Assembly: GCF_030296575.1 (NCBI RefSeq) | Contig: NZ_AP027729.1 | Span: 2,852,001 to 2,916,000 of the forward strand | Origin: Paraoerskovia sediminicola | GTDB taxonomy: Bacteria; Actinomycetota; Actinomycetes; Actinomycetales; Cellulomonadaceae | Reading direction: 5' to 3' | DNA: 64,000 nucleotides | Part shown: positions 18,179 through 28,395 of the stretch, piece after piece | Position numbering within the stretch: position 1 is the first letter of the stretch | How the letters are laid out: every line of letters begins with the position of its first letter | Position numbers and translations under genes: made by a program | Notes under the pieces: model-generated | The model's database searches: none | The model's input: the letters and a program-made list of their open reading frames with translations, nothing else | What the model was told of the DNA's origin: nothing

Positions 18179-18212
18179 CCCCTGACCAGCAGAGATGCAG
18201 GTCGGGGGTTTT
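18179..18212 (+). terminator. Original terminator of tRNA-Val, displaced by the element
   Basis: CCCCTGACC (18179-18187) pairs with GGTCGGGG (18200-18207) with one bulged base, followed by four T. It is on the chromosomal side of attR, matching the position of a terminator just after the tRNA before integration. Confidence 0.75.
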
Positions 18213-18250
18213 CGGCATCCCGGAGATCGGCACCAGCGCACGGAGGCGAC

Positions 18251-18601
18251 ATGGCAGGGCATCGGATCTTCACCACGGCATTCGGCGACATCTACCCGCA
18301 CTATGTGACCAAGGTGGAGCGCAAGGGCCGCACGACCGACGAGCTCCACGAGGTCATCCACTGGCTCACCGGCTACGACGAGGCGGGGATCGAGAAGGTC
18401 GTCGCAGACGGGGTCGACATGGAGACGTTCTTCGCGGACGCCCCCGCCTGGAATCCCAACGCGACGCTGATCACGGGCGTGATCTGCGGGCACCGGGTCG
18501 AGGAGATCGAGGACCCGCTGATGCAGAAGATCCGCTACCTCGACAAGCTCGTCGACGAGGTGGCGCGCGGCAAGAAGATGGCGTCGATCAAGCGGGCCTG
18601 A
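18251..18601 (+). CDS. DUF2200 family protein
   Basis: A 116-residue cytoplasmic protein of the DUF2200 family, function unknown. HRIFTTAFGDIYPHYVTKVERKGRT, WLTGYDEAG, DMETFFADAPAWNPNATLITGVICGHRVEEIEDPLMQ and IRYLDKLVDEVARGKKM cover the whole conserved domain. It is the first chromosomal gene to the right of the integrated element. ATG start after GGAGG. Confidence 0.88.
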   Translation: MAGHRIFTTAFGDIYPHYVTKVERKGRTTDELHEVIHWLTGYDEAGIEKVVADGVDMETFFADAPAWNPNATLITGVICGHRVEEIEDPLMQKIRYLDKLVDEVARGKKMASIKRA

Positions 18602-18626
18602 GCACGACCCGGCTGGGAGCGCGCGC

Positions 18627-19223
18627 TCAGGTCAGCTGCATCGTCGTCAGGCACGTCTCGGCGTCGTCGTCCGTGGAGACACTTGTCGTCGAGGTCTTGC
18701 CATCGAGCGCGACGGTGAGGGTGGCCTCGATGTCGCGCGGCAGCCAGAGACCCACGAACCCGTTGTCCGCGGCAGTCCTGGTCTCATCGAGGATCGTCTC
18801 GCCCGTCGCCTCGTCGACGACCTCGACGTCGATGTCCTCTCCGCCCAGCTCGCCTCGGCAGGTCGTCAGCGAGTGGAACCCGCACGGGTGGGTCTGCTCC
18901 ACGTACGGGGCGACCGACAGATAGAACAGGTCCTCGGGGAGCGGGAGGGACGTCTCGCCGTCCGGAGTCGTGAGCTCGAGCGCCGTGGACTGGACCGAAG
19001 CCATGAGATCGGTCGACCGCTCCGCGACCGGAACGGCCTCGAGGGTATCGACGGCCTCGGCGCCGGAGAGTCCGGCGATGCCGAACGCGGCGAGGTCGGG
19101 CTCCGCAGCGGAGCTCGACGACTCCGGGCTCGAGGCCGCCGGCTCCGAGGAGGCGCATCCGGCGGTCGCCACGGCCAGGGCGAGCGCGAGCGTCGTGGAC
19201 AGGGTCGTGCGTCGGCCCGTCAT
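18627..19223 (-). CDS. cueP: CueP-family copper-binding lipoprotein
   Basis: A 198-residue extracytoplasmic copper-binding protein. The N terminus is a lipoprotein signal (LALALAVATAGC, lipid-attached Cys near residue 23), then a Ser/Ala/Glu linker and the CueP domain: LMASVQSTALEL, FYLSVAPYVEQTHPCGFHSLTTCRGEL with the Cys-His-Cys group, NGFVGLWLPRDI and CLTTMQLT at the end. CueP binds copper and reduces toxicity outside the membrane. It lies 37 bp after copA on the same strand, as part of a copper operon. Confidence 0.9.
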   Translation of the reverse strand: MTGRRTTLSTTLALALAVATAGCASSEPAASSPESSSSAAEPDLAAFGIAGLSGAEAVDTLEAVPVAERSTDLMASVQSTALELTTPDGETSLPLPEDLFYLSVAPYVEQTHPCGFHSLTTCRGELGGEDIDVEVVDEATGETILDETRTAADNGFVGLWLPRDIEATLTVALDGKTSTTSVSTDDDAETCLTTMQLT

Positions 19224-19260
19224 GAATTCCTTCGGTCGGGTGATGTGCGTGCGGGTCTGG

Positions 19261-21966
<2,706 letters not shown>

Positions 21967-22073
21967 GGTCGTCTCCTCGAGTGGTCGGGAGGCCGGACGG
22001 CGCGGGTGTGGCCGGGCGGTCTGTGTGTGGCGCTCGCGGCGCGGGTGTAGCGGTGTGCGTCAGGACGAGAGGG

Positions 22074-22355
22074 TCAGGAGCGACCGGCCTCGCCCTGCTC
22101 GGACCACTGTGCACGCTCGCCGTCGACCTGGACCTCGATGGCGGCGACGGCGTAGCCGGCCTCGTCGATCGCCGCTCGGACCGCCGGCTCCTCGAGCGGC
22201 GCGTCCGAGGTGACGACGACCTCGGACGGCTCGTCCTGCTTCAGCGTGACGAGGACCTTCTCGACGCCGTCGACCTGCTCGAGCTCGCTCGTGACGTGCT
22301 CGACGCAGTTGCTGCAGGTCATGCCGGTGACGCCCAGGGTGGTGATGGTGGTCAT
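22074..22355 (-). CDS. copZ: Copper chaperone, HMA domain
   Basis: A 93-residue soluble metallochaperone. The HMA fold begins TTLGVTGMTCSNCVEHV with the two Cu-binding Cys and ends AIDEAGYAVAAIEV, then a short charged tail. It would hand Cu(I) to CopA, encoded 107 bp downstream. ATG start with GAGGAG at proper spacing; the larger open frame upstream overlaps csoR and is not real. Confidence 0.92.
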   Translation of the reverse strand: MTTITTLGVTGMTCSNCVEHVTSELEQVDGVEKVLVTLKQDEPSEVVVTSDAPLEEPAVRAAIDEAGYAVAAIEVQVDGERAQWSEQGEAGRS

Positions 22356-22432
22356 GGTGTGCTCCTCGTGCTCGTGGTGACTGTCGGGGTGGTTGCGCTG
22401 GTGCGGCCCGCTGGCGCGGTCTGCCGGGGTGG

Positions 22433-22750
22433 TCAGCTCCGGACGAGGCGCGCGACGGCGTCCGCCGCTTCCTTGACCTTCGCGGCGCCCTCGGCCTCGG
22501 AGGACCGGGCGGCGTTCACGACGCAGTGGCCGAGGTGGTCCTCGACGAGGCCGATGCTCACGGCCTGCAGCGCCTTGGTGACGGCCGAGACCTGGGTGAG
22601 GACGTCGATGCAGTACACGTCGTCCTCGATCATCCGCGCGATACCGCGGACCTGACCCTCGATGCGGCGCATCCGCTTGAGGTACGCGTCCTTGTCGGCC
22701 GTGTAGCCGTGCGGCGGGTGCGGGGCCGCGCTGGTCGTGTCGTCGGTCAT
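22433..22750 (-). CDS. csoR: Copper-sensing repressor CsoR
   Basis: A 105-residue helical repressor that releases DNA on binding Cu(I). The copper ligands Cys47, His72 and Cys76 (YCIDVLTQ; VEDHLGHCV) have the spacing of known CsoR proteins. RMRRIEGQVRGIARMI is the conserved first helix. The ATG at 22750 is chosen over the GTG at 22756 because the GAGGAG ribosome site overlaps the GTG but stands five bases before the ATG. First gene of csoR-copZ-copA-cueP, with operators just upstream. Confidence 0.95.
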   Translation of the reverse strand: MTDDTTSAAPHPPHGYTADKDAYLKRMRRIEGQVRGIARMIEDDVYCIDVLTQVSAVTKALQAVSIGLVEDHLGHCVVNAARSSEAEGAAKVKEAADAVARLVRS

Positions 22751-22766
22751 GGCCACTCCTCGTCAG

Positions 22767-22817
22767 ATACCCCTGGTGGGTATCTGCAACATACCCACCA
22801 GGGGTATACGACGTCAA
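22767..22817 (-). promoter_or_regulatory. csoR-cop promoter with two CsoR boxes
   Basis: Two boxes, ATACCCCTGGTGGGTAT (22767-22783) and ATACCCACCAGGGGTAT (22791-22807), are exact reverse complements of one another, centred 24 bp apart; each is itself an imperfect palindrome of the G-tract type bound by CsoR. On the minus strand TTGACG (22817-22812) and TATGTT (22793-22788) with 18-bp spacing place one box between -35 and -10, and the other just downstream, which fits repression and autoregulation. Confidence 0.85.
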
Positions 22818-22834
22818 GACCCTCGACGTATTGA

Positions 22835-22850
22835 TACAGCACTTGCTGTA
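22835..22850 (+). promoter_or_regulatory. Palindromic operator before the CmtR-like gene
   Basis: TACAGCA-CT-TGCTGTA is a 7-bp inverted repeat ending 10 bases before the GTG start of the ArsR/CmtR-type gene, the usual place for an autoregulatory operator of this family. Confidence 0.6.
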
Positions 22851-22860
22851 CTCTCGCGGT

Positions 22861-23196
22861 GTGACGACGACAGCGACACTCGCCCACGTCTCGGCGCTCG
22901 CCCGGTTCGGGTACGCGCTCTCGGACGAGACACGCGCGCGCATCCTTCTCGCCCTGCGCGAGGCGCCGTCCTACCCCTCGGACCTCGCCGACGCGCTCGG
23001 CGTGTCGCGGCAGGTGATGTCGAACCACCTCGCGTGCCTGCGGGGTTGCGGCCTGGTGGTCGCGGAACCGGACGGGCGGCGCAGCGCGTACCGGTTGGCC
23101 GACCCGCACCTCGCACCGGCGCTCGGCGCGGTGCTCGAGCTGGTGCTCACCGTCGACCCCGCGTGCTGCGGTCCTGAGGGGTGCGTCTGCTCATGA
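22861..23196 (+). CDS. CmtR-like ArsR/SmtB metal sensor
   Basis: A 111-residue winged-helix repressor. The recognition region VSRQVMSNHLACLRGCGLVV carries Cys59-x3-Cys63, the arrangement of the cadmium/lead sensor CmtR of Mycobacterium tuberculosis, and the C-terminal tail ACCGPEGCVC could supply further thiols. Metal identity is inferred. GTG start at 22861; a TTG at 22831 would add ten residues but lies upstream of the palindrome. No clear ribosome site, perhaps leaderless. Its stop overlaps the next gene (ATGA). Confidence 0.83.
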   Translation: MTTTATLAHVSALARFGYALSDETRARILLALREAPSYPSDLADALGVSRQVMSNHLACLRGCGLVVAEPDGRRSAYRLADPHLAPALGAVLELVLTVDPACCGPEGCVCS

Positions 23197-23912
23197 CGTC
23201 GCTCCCGCTCGGCGCGCCGCCGATCACTCCCGGACGCCGCCTCGTGCTCGCGCGGCGGATCCGCTGGATCGTCGCCGGCACCATCGCCTACAACGTGGTC
23301 GAGGCCGTCGTCGCGCTCGCAGCGGGGACTCTCGCGTCGTCGTCCGCCCTGATCGGGTTCGGCCTCGACTCGATCGTCGAGGTGCTCTCGGCCGCGGCGG
23401 TGGCCTGGCAGTTCGCTGCACCCGACCCGGAGAAGCGTGAGCGGGTGGCGCTCCGCGTGATCGCGTTCTCGTTCTTCGCCCTCGCCGCCTACGTGACCGT
23501 CGACGCCGTCCGTGCGCTGCTCGGGGCGGCCGAGCCCGACCACTCGACCGTGGGGATCGTGCTCGCGGCCGTGAGCCTGGCGATCATGCCGCTGCTCTCC
23601 TGGTTCGAGCGACGCACGGGGCGCGAGCTGGGTTCCGCCTCCGCGGTCGCCGACTCGAAGCAGACGCTGATCTGCACGTACCTCTCGGCGGTGCTCCTCG
23701 TCGGGCTCGTGCTCAACAGCACCCTCGGCTGGACCTGGGCCGATCCCGTGGCGGCACTGGTCATCGCGGGACTCGCCGTGCGCGAGGGTCTCGAGGCCTG
23801 GCGCGGCGACGCCTGCTGCGCCCCGGCGTCGGTGCTCGTCGGGGCGGGGGAGCCGAGCGCGAGCGGCGGCTGCGGTGGCGCGTGCGGCGACGGGTGCTGC
23901 TCCGACCGTTGA
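23193..23912 (+). CDS. Cation diffusion facilitator-type metal exporter
   Basis: A 239-residue membrane protein with six predicted helices; IAYNVVEAVVALAAG and SSALIGFGLDSIVEV with the metal-site Asp of helix II, and SKQTLICTYLS and WADPVAALVIAG for helices V and VI. It lacks the usual cytoplasmic domain and instead ends in a Cys-rich tail (CGGACGDGCC) that may bind thiophilic metals. Cotranscribed with the CmtR-like sensor through an ATGA overlap, so cadmium, lead or zinc export is likely. Confidence 0.82.
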   Translation: MTSLPLGAPPITPGRRLVLARRIRWIVAGTIAYNVVEAVVALAAGTLASSSALIGFGLDSIVEVLSAAAVAWQFAAPDPEKRERVALRVIAFSFFALAAYVTVDAVRALLGAAEPDHSTVGIVLAAVSLAIMPLLSWFERRTGRELGSASAVADSKQTLICTYLSAVLLVGLVLNSTLGWTWADPVAALVIAGLAVREGLEAWRGDACCAPASVLVGAGEPSASGGCGGACGDGCCSDR

Positions 23913-23969
23913 CCGGCTCGACGGCTTCCGCGACGGTGGTCCGTTCCGTGGGCCCGCCGGTACGTGCCG

Positions 23970-24036
23970 TTGACGGCGGCTGCTCGACGCCCTACCGTGA
24001 TTCCACTTTGTAGTAATCAGATTTCACACAGTGGAA
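23970..24036 (+). promoter_or_regulatory. Promoter and paired IclR-type boxes before the peroxiredoxin
   Basis: TTGACG (23970-23975) and TACCGT (23993-23998), spacing 17. Two boxes follow, TTCCACTTTGTAGTA (24001) and TTTCACACAGTGGAA (24022), 21 bp apart. The same paired arrangement is at 24547, 30141 and 35794. Confidence 0.6.
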
Positions 24037-24058
24037 ACAATCGGAACCAAGGAGTGTC

Positions 24059-24519
24059 ATGACGGAACCCACGTCGTCCGCCCTGCGTCACGGTGACGCC
24101 GCACCTGCGCTCGAGCTCGTCGACCAGGACGGCGCCGCCGTCAGTCTCGCGGACTTCGCGGGCACGGGCGTCGTCGTCTACTTCTACCCGAAGGCCGCCA
24201 CCCCGGGATGCACGACCGAGGCGTGCGACTTCCGTGACAGCCTCGCCTCGCTCCAGGGGCTGGGGTATGCCGTCGTGGGGGTCTCGCCCGACGCGCCCGA
24301 GGCGTTGACCGCGTTCGCCGGCGACCACAGCCTCGGGTTCCCGCTCCTCTCGGACCCGGACGGCACGGCTGCGCGCGCGTGGGGGCGTGGGCCGACGGCA
24401 AGATCTCCCGCTCGACCGTGGTCGTCGATGCCGGGGGCGACGTCGTCCTCGCGCAGTACGGCGTTGCCGCTCAGGGGCATGTCGCGGCGCTCCGCGACGC
24501 TCTCTCGCGGGACTCTTGA
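24059..24519 (+). CDS. bcp: Peroxiredoxin (Bcp/thiol peroxidase type), frame break
   Basis: Reduces peroxides with thioredoxin. FYPKAATPGCTTEACDFRD holds peroxidatic Cys51 and resolving Cys56; YAVVGVSPD and FPLLSDPDG follow. The frame changes near 24383 in GTGGGGGCGTGG; one more G gives WGAWADGKISRSTVVVDAGG and ends at the TGA at 24517. About 154 residues when restored. ATG with AAGGAG upstream. Placement before uricase makes sense because uricase releases hydrogen peroxide. Confidence 0.87.
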
Positions 24520-24582
24520 CATGTGAGCCACCCCACTGCACACTTATTGCACATGCTGAAATAACAGTTCCACGATACGGAA
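24516..24582 (+). promoter_or_regulatory. Promoter and paired boxes before the urate operon
   Basis: TTGACA (24516-24521, overlapping the bcp stop) with a weak -10 CACACT (24539-24544), spacing 17, then TTGCACATGCTGAAA (24547) and TTCCACGATACGGAA (24568), 21 bp apart. The second box matches the one at 35815 in 13 of 15 bases. Confidence 0.6.
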
Positions 24583-24667
24583 TCAGACGGACGCCCGGTA
24601 CCGAGGGTCGTCTCGCCCCGTATAGCCGACACCGTGGATGCCAGCATCTTGTGAGCATGAGGTCACC

Positions 24668-25165
24668 ATGCAGATCGAGGAGTTCAACACGCAGGACCGC
24701 GCGGCAGCCGTCGCGGCCGTCCGCCCGTGTCTCGACGTCGAGAGATGGGTCGACGAGGTCGTCGACGGGCGCCCGTACGCCGACGTCGAGGCCCTCGCCA
24801 CGGCCGGCCAGAGCGCCGCGGCGCCCCTGCGGTCCGACGAGGTCGCCCAGGCGATGTCGCACCACCCGCGGATCGGCGACCGGCCGAGCGGGGACCACGC
24901 CGAGGCCGAGCACTCCCGCGCGGAGCAGGCCGGGGTCGGGGCCCTCGCCGACGACACCGCCGCCGCGCTGCGCCGCGGGAACCAGCAGTACGAGGAGAAG
25001 TTCGACCGGGTGTTCCTGATCCGGGCGGCGGGGCGGAGCGCGGACGAGATCCTCGCGTCGCTCACCGAACGGTTGCAGAACACCCCCGACCAGGAGGACG
25101 AGATCGTCGCGGACCAGCTCCGCCAGATCGCCGTCCTGCGACTGAGAGGGCTGATCGGATCATGA
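24668..25165 (+). CDS. uraD: OHCU decarboxylase
   Basis: 2-oxo-4-hydroxy-4-carboxy-5-ureidoimidazoline decarboxylase, the step that yields S-allantoin from urate. The 165-residue helical protein has the catalytic SHHPRIGD (His65-His66), NQQYEEKFDRVFLIRAAG and a C-terminal QIAVLRLRGLI. The ATG at 24668 follows TGAGGT; a longer open frame from 24638 has no site. The stop overlaps the uraH start (ATGA). Confidence 0.93.
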   Translation: MQIEEFNTQDRAAAVAAVRPCLDVERWVDEVVDGRPYADVEALATAGQSAAAPLRSDEVAQAMSHHPRIGDRPSGDHAEAEHSRAEQAGVGALADDTAAALRRGNQQYEEKFDRVFLIRAAGRSADEILASLTERLQNTPDQEDEIVADQLRQIAVLRLRGLIGS

Positions 25166-25536
25166 GCTCGAGCACCCGCCCGCACGTCACCGCCCACGTG
25201 CTCGACACCGCCGCCGGGACACCGGCCCGCGGGGTCGCCGTCAGGCTCGAGGCCCAGGGTCCCGAGCAGACGATCGACGGGACCACGACGGAGACGTGGC
25301 GCGTGGTCGCCACCTCCGCGACGAACGACGACGGCCGGGTCACGGACCTCGGCCCGCAGAGTCTCGACGCCGGCACGTACCGCCTGGTCTTCGGCACCGG
25401 TGACTACTTCGCCCGCACCGGCACCGACACGTACTTCCCGTTCGTGTCCGTCGCCTTCGTCGTCACCGACGACACCCACCACCACGTCCCGCTTCTCCTG
25501 AGCCCCTTCGCGCTCTCCAGCTACCGAGGAAGTTGA
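25162..25536 (+). CDS. uraH: 5-hydroxyisourate hydrolase (transthyretin-like)
   Basis: Hydrolyses 5-hydroxyisourate to OHCU. The 124-residue beta-sandwich shows HVTAHVLDTAAGTPA at the N terminus, the Arg of AVRLEAQ, the His of THHHVPLLLSPFALSSYRGS and the family signature YRGS at the C terminus. Between uraD and uricase with ATGA at its start; likely translated as one operon. Confidence 0.95.
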   Translation: MSSSTRPHVTAHVLDTAAGTPARGVAVRLEAQGPEQTIDGTTTETWRVVATSATNDDGRVTDLGPQSLDAGTYRLVFGTGDYFARTGTDTYFPFVSVAFVVTDDTHHHVPLLLSPFALSSYRGS

Positions 25537-25541
25537 GCACC

Positions 25542-26480
25542 ATGACTGCTACCACCACCAGCACGAACGCCTCGACCGGTACCACCGCGACCGGCAAGAT
25601 CGTTCTCGGCGACAACCAGTACGGCAAGGCCGAGGTCCGCCTCGTCAAGGTCACCCGCGACACCGCGCGCCACTCGATCGAGGACCTCAACGTCACGTCG
25701 CAGCTGCGCGGCGACTTCGACGCCGCCCACACGGCCGGCGACAACGGCCACGTCGTGGCCACGGACACGCAGAAGAACACCGTCTACGGGTTCGCCCGCG
25801 ACGGTGTCGGTGCCCCCGAGGAGTTCCTGCTCCGCCTCGCGAAGCACTTCACCGGCGAGTTCGACTGGGTCTCCGGCGGCCGCTGGGCCGCCGAGAAGTA
25901 CTCCTGGGACCGCATCTCGGTCGACGGCCAGGAGCACGACCACTCGTTCGTCAAGGGCGGCACCGAGGTCCGCAACACCGTCGTCACCGTCGCCGGCGAC
26001 ACCACCACGGTCATCAGCGGCCTCAGCGACCTCACCGTCCTGAAGTCCACGGGCTCCGAGTTCCACGGGTTCCCGCGCGACCGCTTCACGACCCTCCCCG
26101 AGGCGACCGACCGCATCCTCGCGACCTCGGTCGCCGCCCGCTGGCGCTACACGTCCACCGACGTCGACTTCGACGGGGTGTACGACGACGTCCGCCGCCT
26201 CCTGCTCGAGGCGTTCGCCTCCAACCACAGCTACGCCCTGCAGCAGACGCTGTTCCAGATGGGCGAGGCCGTGCTCGAGGCCCACCCGGAGATCGAGGAG
26301 ATCCGCTTCTCGATGCCGAACAAGCACCACTTCCTCGTCGACCTCGGCCCGTTCGAGCTCGACAACCCGGGCGAGGTCTTCTACGCCGCCGACCGTCCCT
26401 ACGGACTCATCGAGGCGACCGTCCAGCGCGAGGGGACGACGCCGTCCGCCGCCTGGGAAGGCATCGCCGGCTTCTGCTGA
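25542..26480 (+). CDS. uao: Urate oxidase (uricase)
   Basis: Oxidises urate to 5-hydroxyisourate with release of hydrogen peroxide, no cofactor. The 312-residue protein has NQYGKAEVRLVKV with the catalytic Lys, VATDTQKNT with the catalytic Thr, SFVKGGTEVRNT, and MPNKHHFLVDL with the His. The ATG at 25542 is used; a TTG at 25533 overlaps the uraH stop but has too little space to the GAGGA. Two hairpins follow the gene. Confidence 0.95.
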   Translation: MTATTTSTNASTGTTATGKIVLGDNQYGKAEVRLVKVTRDTARHSIEDLNVTSQLRGDFDAAHTAGDNGHVVATDTQKNTVYGFARDGVGAPEEFLLRLAKHFTGEFDWVSGGRWAAEKYSWDRISVDGQEHDHSFVKGGTEVRNTVVTVAGDTTTVISGLSDLTVLKSTGSEFHGFPRDRFTTLPEATDRILATSVAARWRYTSTDVDFDGVYDDVRRLLLEAFASNHSYALQQTLFQMGEAVLEAHPEIEEIRFSMPNKHHFLVDLGPFELDNPGEVFYAADRPYGLIEATVQREGTTPSAAWEGIAGFC

Positions 26481-26484
26481 GCCG

Positions 26485-26537
26485 GCCCCGCGAGGCGGGG
26501 CGGGACGTCGTCGGCAGCCTTGCCGGACGGCGTCCCG
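26485..26537 (+). terminator. Two tandem hairpins after uricase
   Basis: GCCCCGC-GAG-GCGGGGC (26485-26501) is a perfect stem starting five bases after the stop. A second, CGGGACG...CGTCCCG (26501-26537), has an inner CGGCA/TGCCG stem. No T run. They may end or weaken transcription before the permease gene. Confidence 0.6.
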
Positions 26538-26737
26538 CCCGCCGGGACCGCACCTGATCGACCCCAGCTCGTCAGCTCCACCCCTCCCGGGCGCCCCCGC
26601 GCCCGAAACCCGGCCTGCAGCAGGTCACGTCGCACAGCCAGTCCCCACGCGGCGGACCGCGCCCCTGTCGGGCACCCGACCTGAAGGAACCTCACCACCA
26701 CGGACACGTGCATGCACGCGGACGAAGGAGTCCACCC

Positions 26738-28315
26738 ATGACCGCAGCACCCATGTCGAAGGCCTCGCAGCCGAGCCCGACGACCCGCCCCGAGGACGAA
26801 CGGCTGTCGCTGTTCAGCACCGTCGCCTACGGCTTCCAGCACGTCCTGACCATGTACGGCGGGATCATCGCGCCGCCGCTGATCATCGGCACCGCCGCGG
26901 GTGTCAGCCCGGGCGACATCGGCCTGCTCATCGCCGCCTGCCTCTTCATGGGCGGGCTCGCCACCCTCCTCCAGACGCTCGGGGTGCCGTTCTTCGGGTC
27001 GCAGCTCCCGCTCGTCCAGGGGGTCTCGTTCGCCGGGGTCGCGACGATGCTGGCCATCGTCAGCGGCGGAGGAGGCCTGCCGGCCGTCTTCGGCGCCGTG
27101 ATCGTCGCGTCCCTGATCGGCCTCGTGATCGCGCCCTTCTTCTCGAAGATCGTGCGGTTCTTCCCGCCGGTGGTCACCGGCGTCGTCATCACGACGATCG
27201 GGCTCACCCTGATCCCGGTCGCCGCCAACTGGGTCATGGGCGGCAACAGCTCCGCCGAGGACTACGGGAGCCCGCAGAACCTCGGCCTCGCTGCACTGAC
27301 CCTGCTCACGGTGATCGTGCTCAGCAAGGTGGGCTCCGCGACGATCTCTCGGCTCTCGATCCTGCTCGCGATCGTCATCGGCACCGTCGCAGCGATGATC
27401 TTCGGCATGACGGACTTCTCGGCCGTCTCCGACGGCCCGACGTTCGCGTTCCCGACCCCGTTCCACTTCGGCGCCCCCGAGTTCCAGATCGCCGCGATCA
27501 TCTCGATGACCATCGTGATCCTGGTGACGCTGACGGAGACGATGGCGGACATCATCGCGGTCGGTGAGATCACGGGGTCGAAGGTCGACCAGCGGCGGAT
27601 CGCCGACGGCCTGCGCGCCGACATGCTCTCCAGCGCCGTCTCGCCGGTCTTCAACTCCTTCACCCAGAGCGCGTTCGCCCAGAACGTCGGGCTCGTCGCG
27701 GTCACCGGGGTCAAGAGCCGGTTCGTCGTCGCCGCCGGTGGCGGGATCCTCGTGGTGCTCGGCGTGCTGCCCGTGCTGGGCCGCGTCGTCACCGCGGTGC
27801 CGATGGCCGTGCTCGGCGGCGCCGGCATCGTCCTGTTCGGGACGGTCGCCGCGAGCGGCATCCGGACGCTCGCGAAGGTCGACTACCGCGGCAACATGAA
27901 CCTCATCATCGTCGCGACGTCGATCGGGTTCGGCGTGCTGCCCGTCGTCAAGCCGGAGATCTACGACAAGTTCCCGGCCTGGTTCGAGATCATCTTCCAC
28001 TCGGGGATCAGCTCGGCCGCGATCATGGCGATCCTGCTCAACCTCGTGTTCAACGTCTGGACCAAGGGGAACCCCGAGAACGCGTCGGTGTTCGTCGCCA
28101 GCGGGTCGCGGGTCGTGCGCCCCGAGGTGCTCGCCTCGCTCGCCGAGGGCGACCGGGTCCAGGACGGTTGCCTCGTCGACTGCGACGGCAAGCAGGTCCC
28201 GGTGGCCGAGGTGCCCGGCGCCGACGACCCGGCCGAGGTGGAGGACGCGGTCGCCGTCGAGCGGGAGGCGGAGGCTCGTCGGGAGCAGGGCAGCGGGTCG
28301 AGGGACCCGAGATAG
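26738..28315 (+). CDS. NCS2 xanthine/urate permease
   Basis: A 525-residue purine uptake protein of the nucleobase-cation symporter 2 family with about 14 membrane segments. YGFQHVLTMYGGIIAPPLIIG, LPLVQGVSFAGVATM, FSKIVRFFPPVVTGVVITTIGLTL and the family motif around SAFAQNVGLVAVTGVKSRFV are clear. The C-terminal 60 residues form a soluble acidic tail. ATG at 26738 with AAGGAG. Position after uricase suggests urate or xanthine as substrate. Confidence 0.9.
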   Translation: MTAAPMSKASQPSPTTRPEDERLSLFSTVAYGFQHVLTMYGGIIAPPLIIGTAAGVSPGDIGLLIAACLFMGGLATLLQTLGVPFFGSQLPLVQGVSFAGVATMLAIVSGGGGLPAVFGAVIVASLIGLVIAPFFSKIVRFFPPVVTGVVITTIGLTLIPVAANWVMGGNSSAEDYGSPQNLGLAALTLLTVIVLSKVGSATISRLSILLAIVIGTVAAMIFGMTDFSAVSDGPTFAFPTPFHFGAPEFQIAAIISMTIVILVTLTETMADIIAVGEITGSKVDQRRIADGLRADMLSSAVSPVFNSFTQSAFAQNVGLVAVTGVKSRFVVAAGGGILVVLGVLPVLGRVVTAVPMAVLGGAGIVLFGTVAASGIRTLAKVDYRGNMNLIIVATSIGFGVLPVVKPEIYDKFPAWFEIIFHSGISSAAIMAILLNLVFNVWTKGNPENASVFVASGSRVVRPEVLASLAEGDRVQDGCLVDCDGKQVPVAEVPGADDPAEVEDAVAVEREAEARREQGSGSRDPR

Positions 28316-28333
28316 CTACAGCCGCAACCGGAG

Positions 28334-28367
28334 CAGGGCGTCGACCGCGCGAGCGGTCGGCGCCCTG
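28334..28367. terminator. Strong hairpin between convergent permease and SDR genes
   Basis: CAGGGCGTCGACCGC and GCGGTCGGCGCCCTG form a 15-bp stem with one G-T pair and a GCGA loop. Symmetric, so it may stop transcription from both sides. Confidence 0.75.
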
Positions 28368-28395
28368 CGCCGTACGGACATGCGGGCGTGCGCGC

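Noticed and set aside
17932-18924. Open frame crossing attR
   Set aside because: It spans the attachment site, a terminator and the DUF2200 gene in another frame, with no domain.
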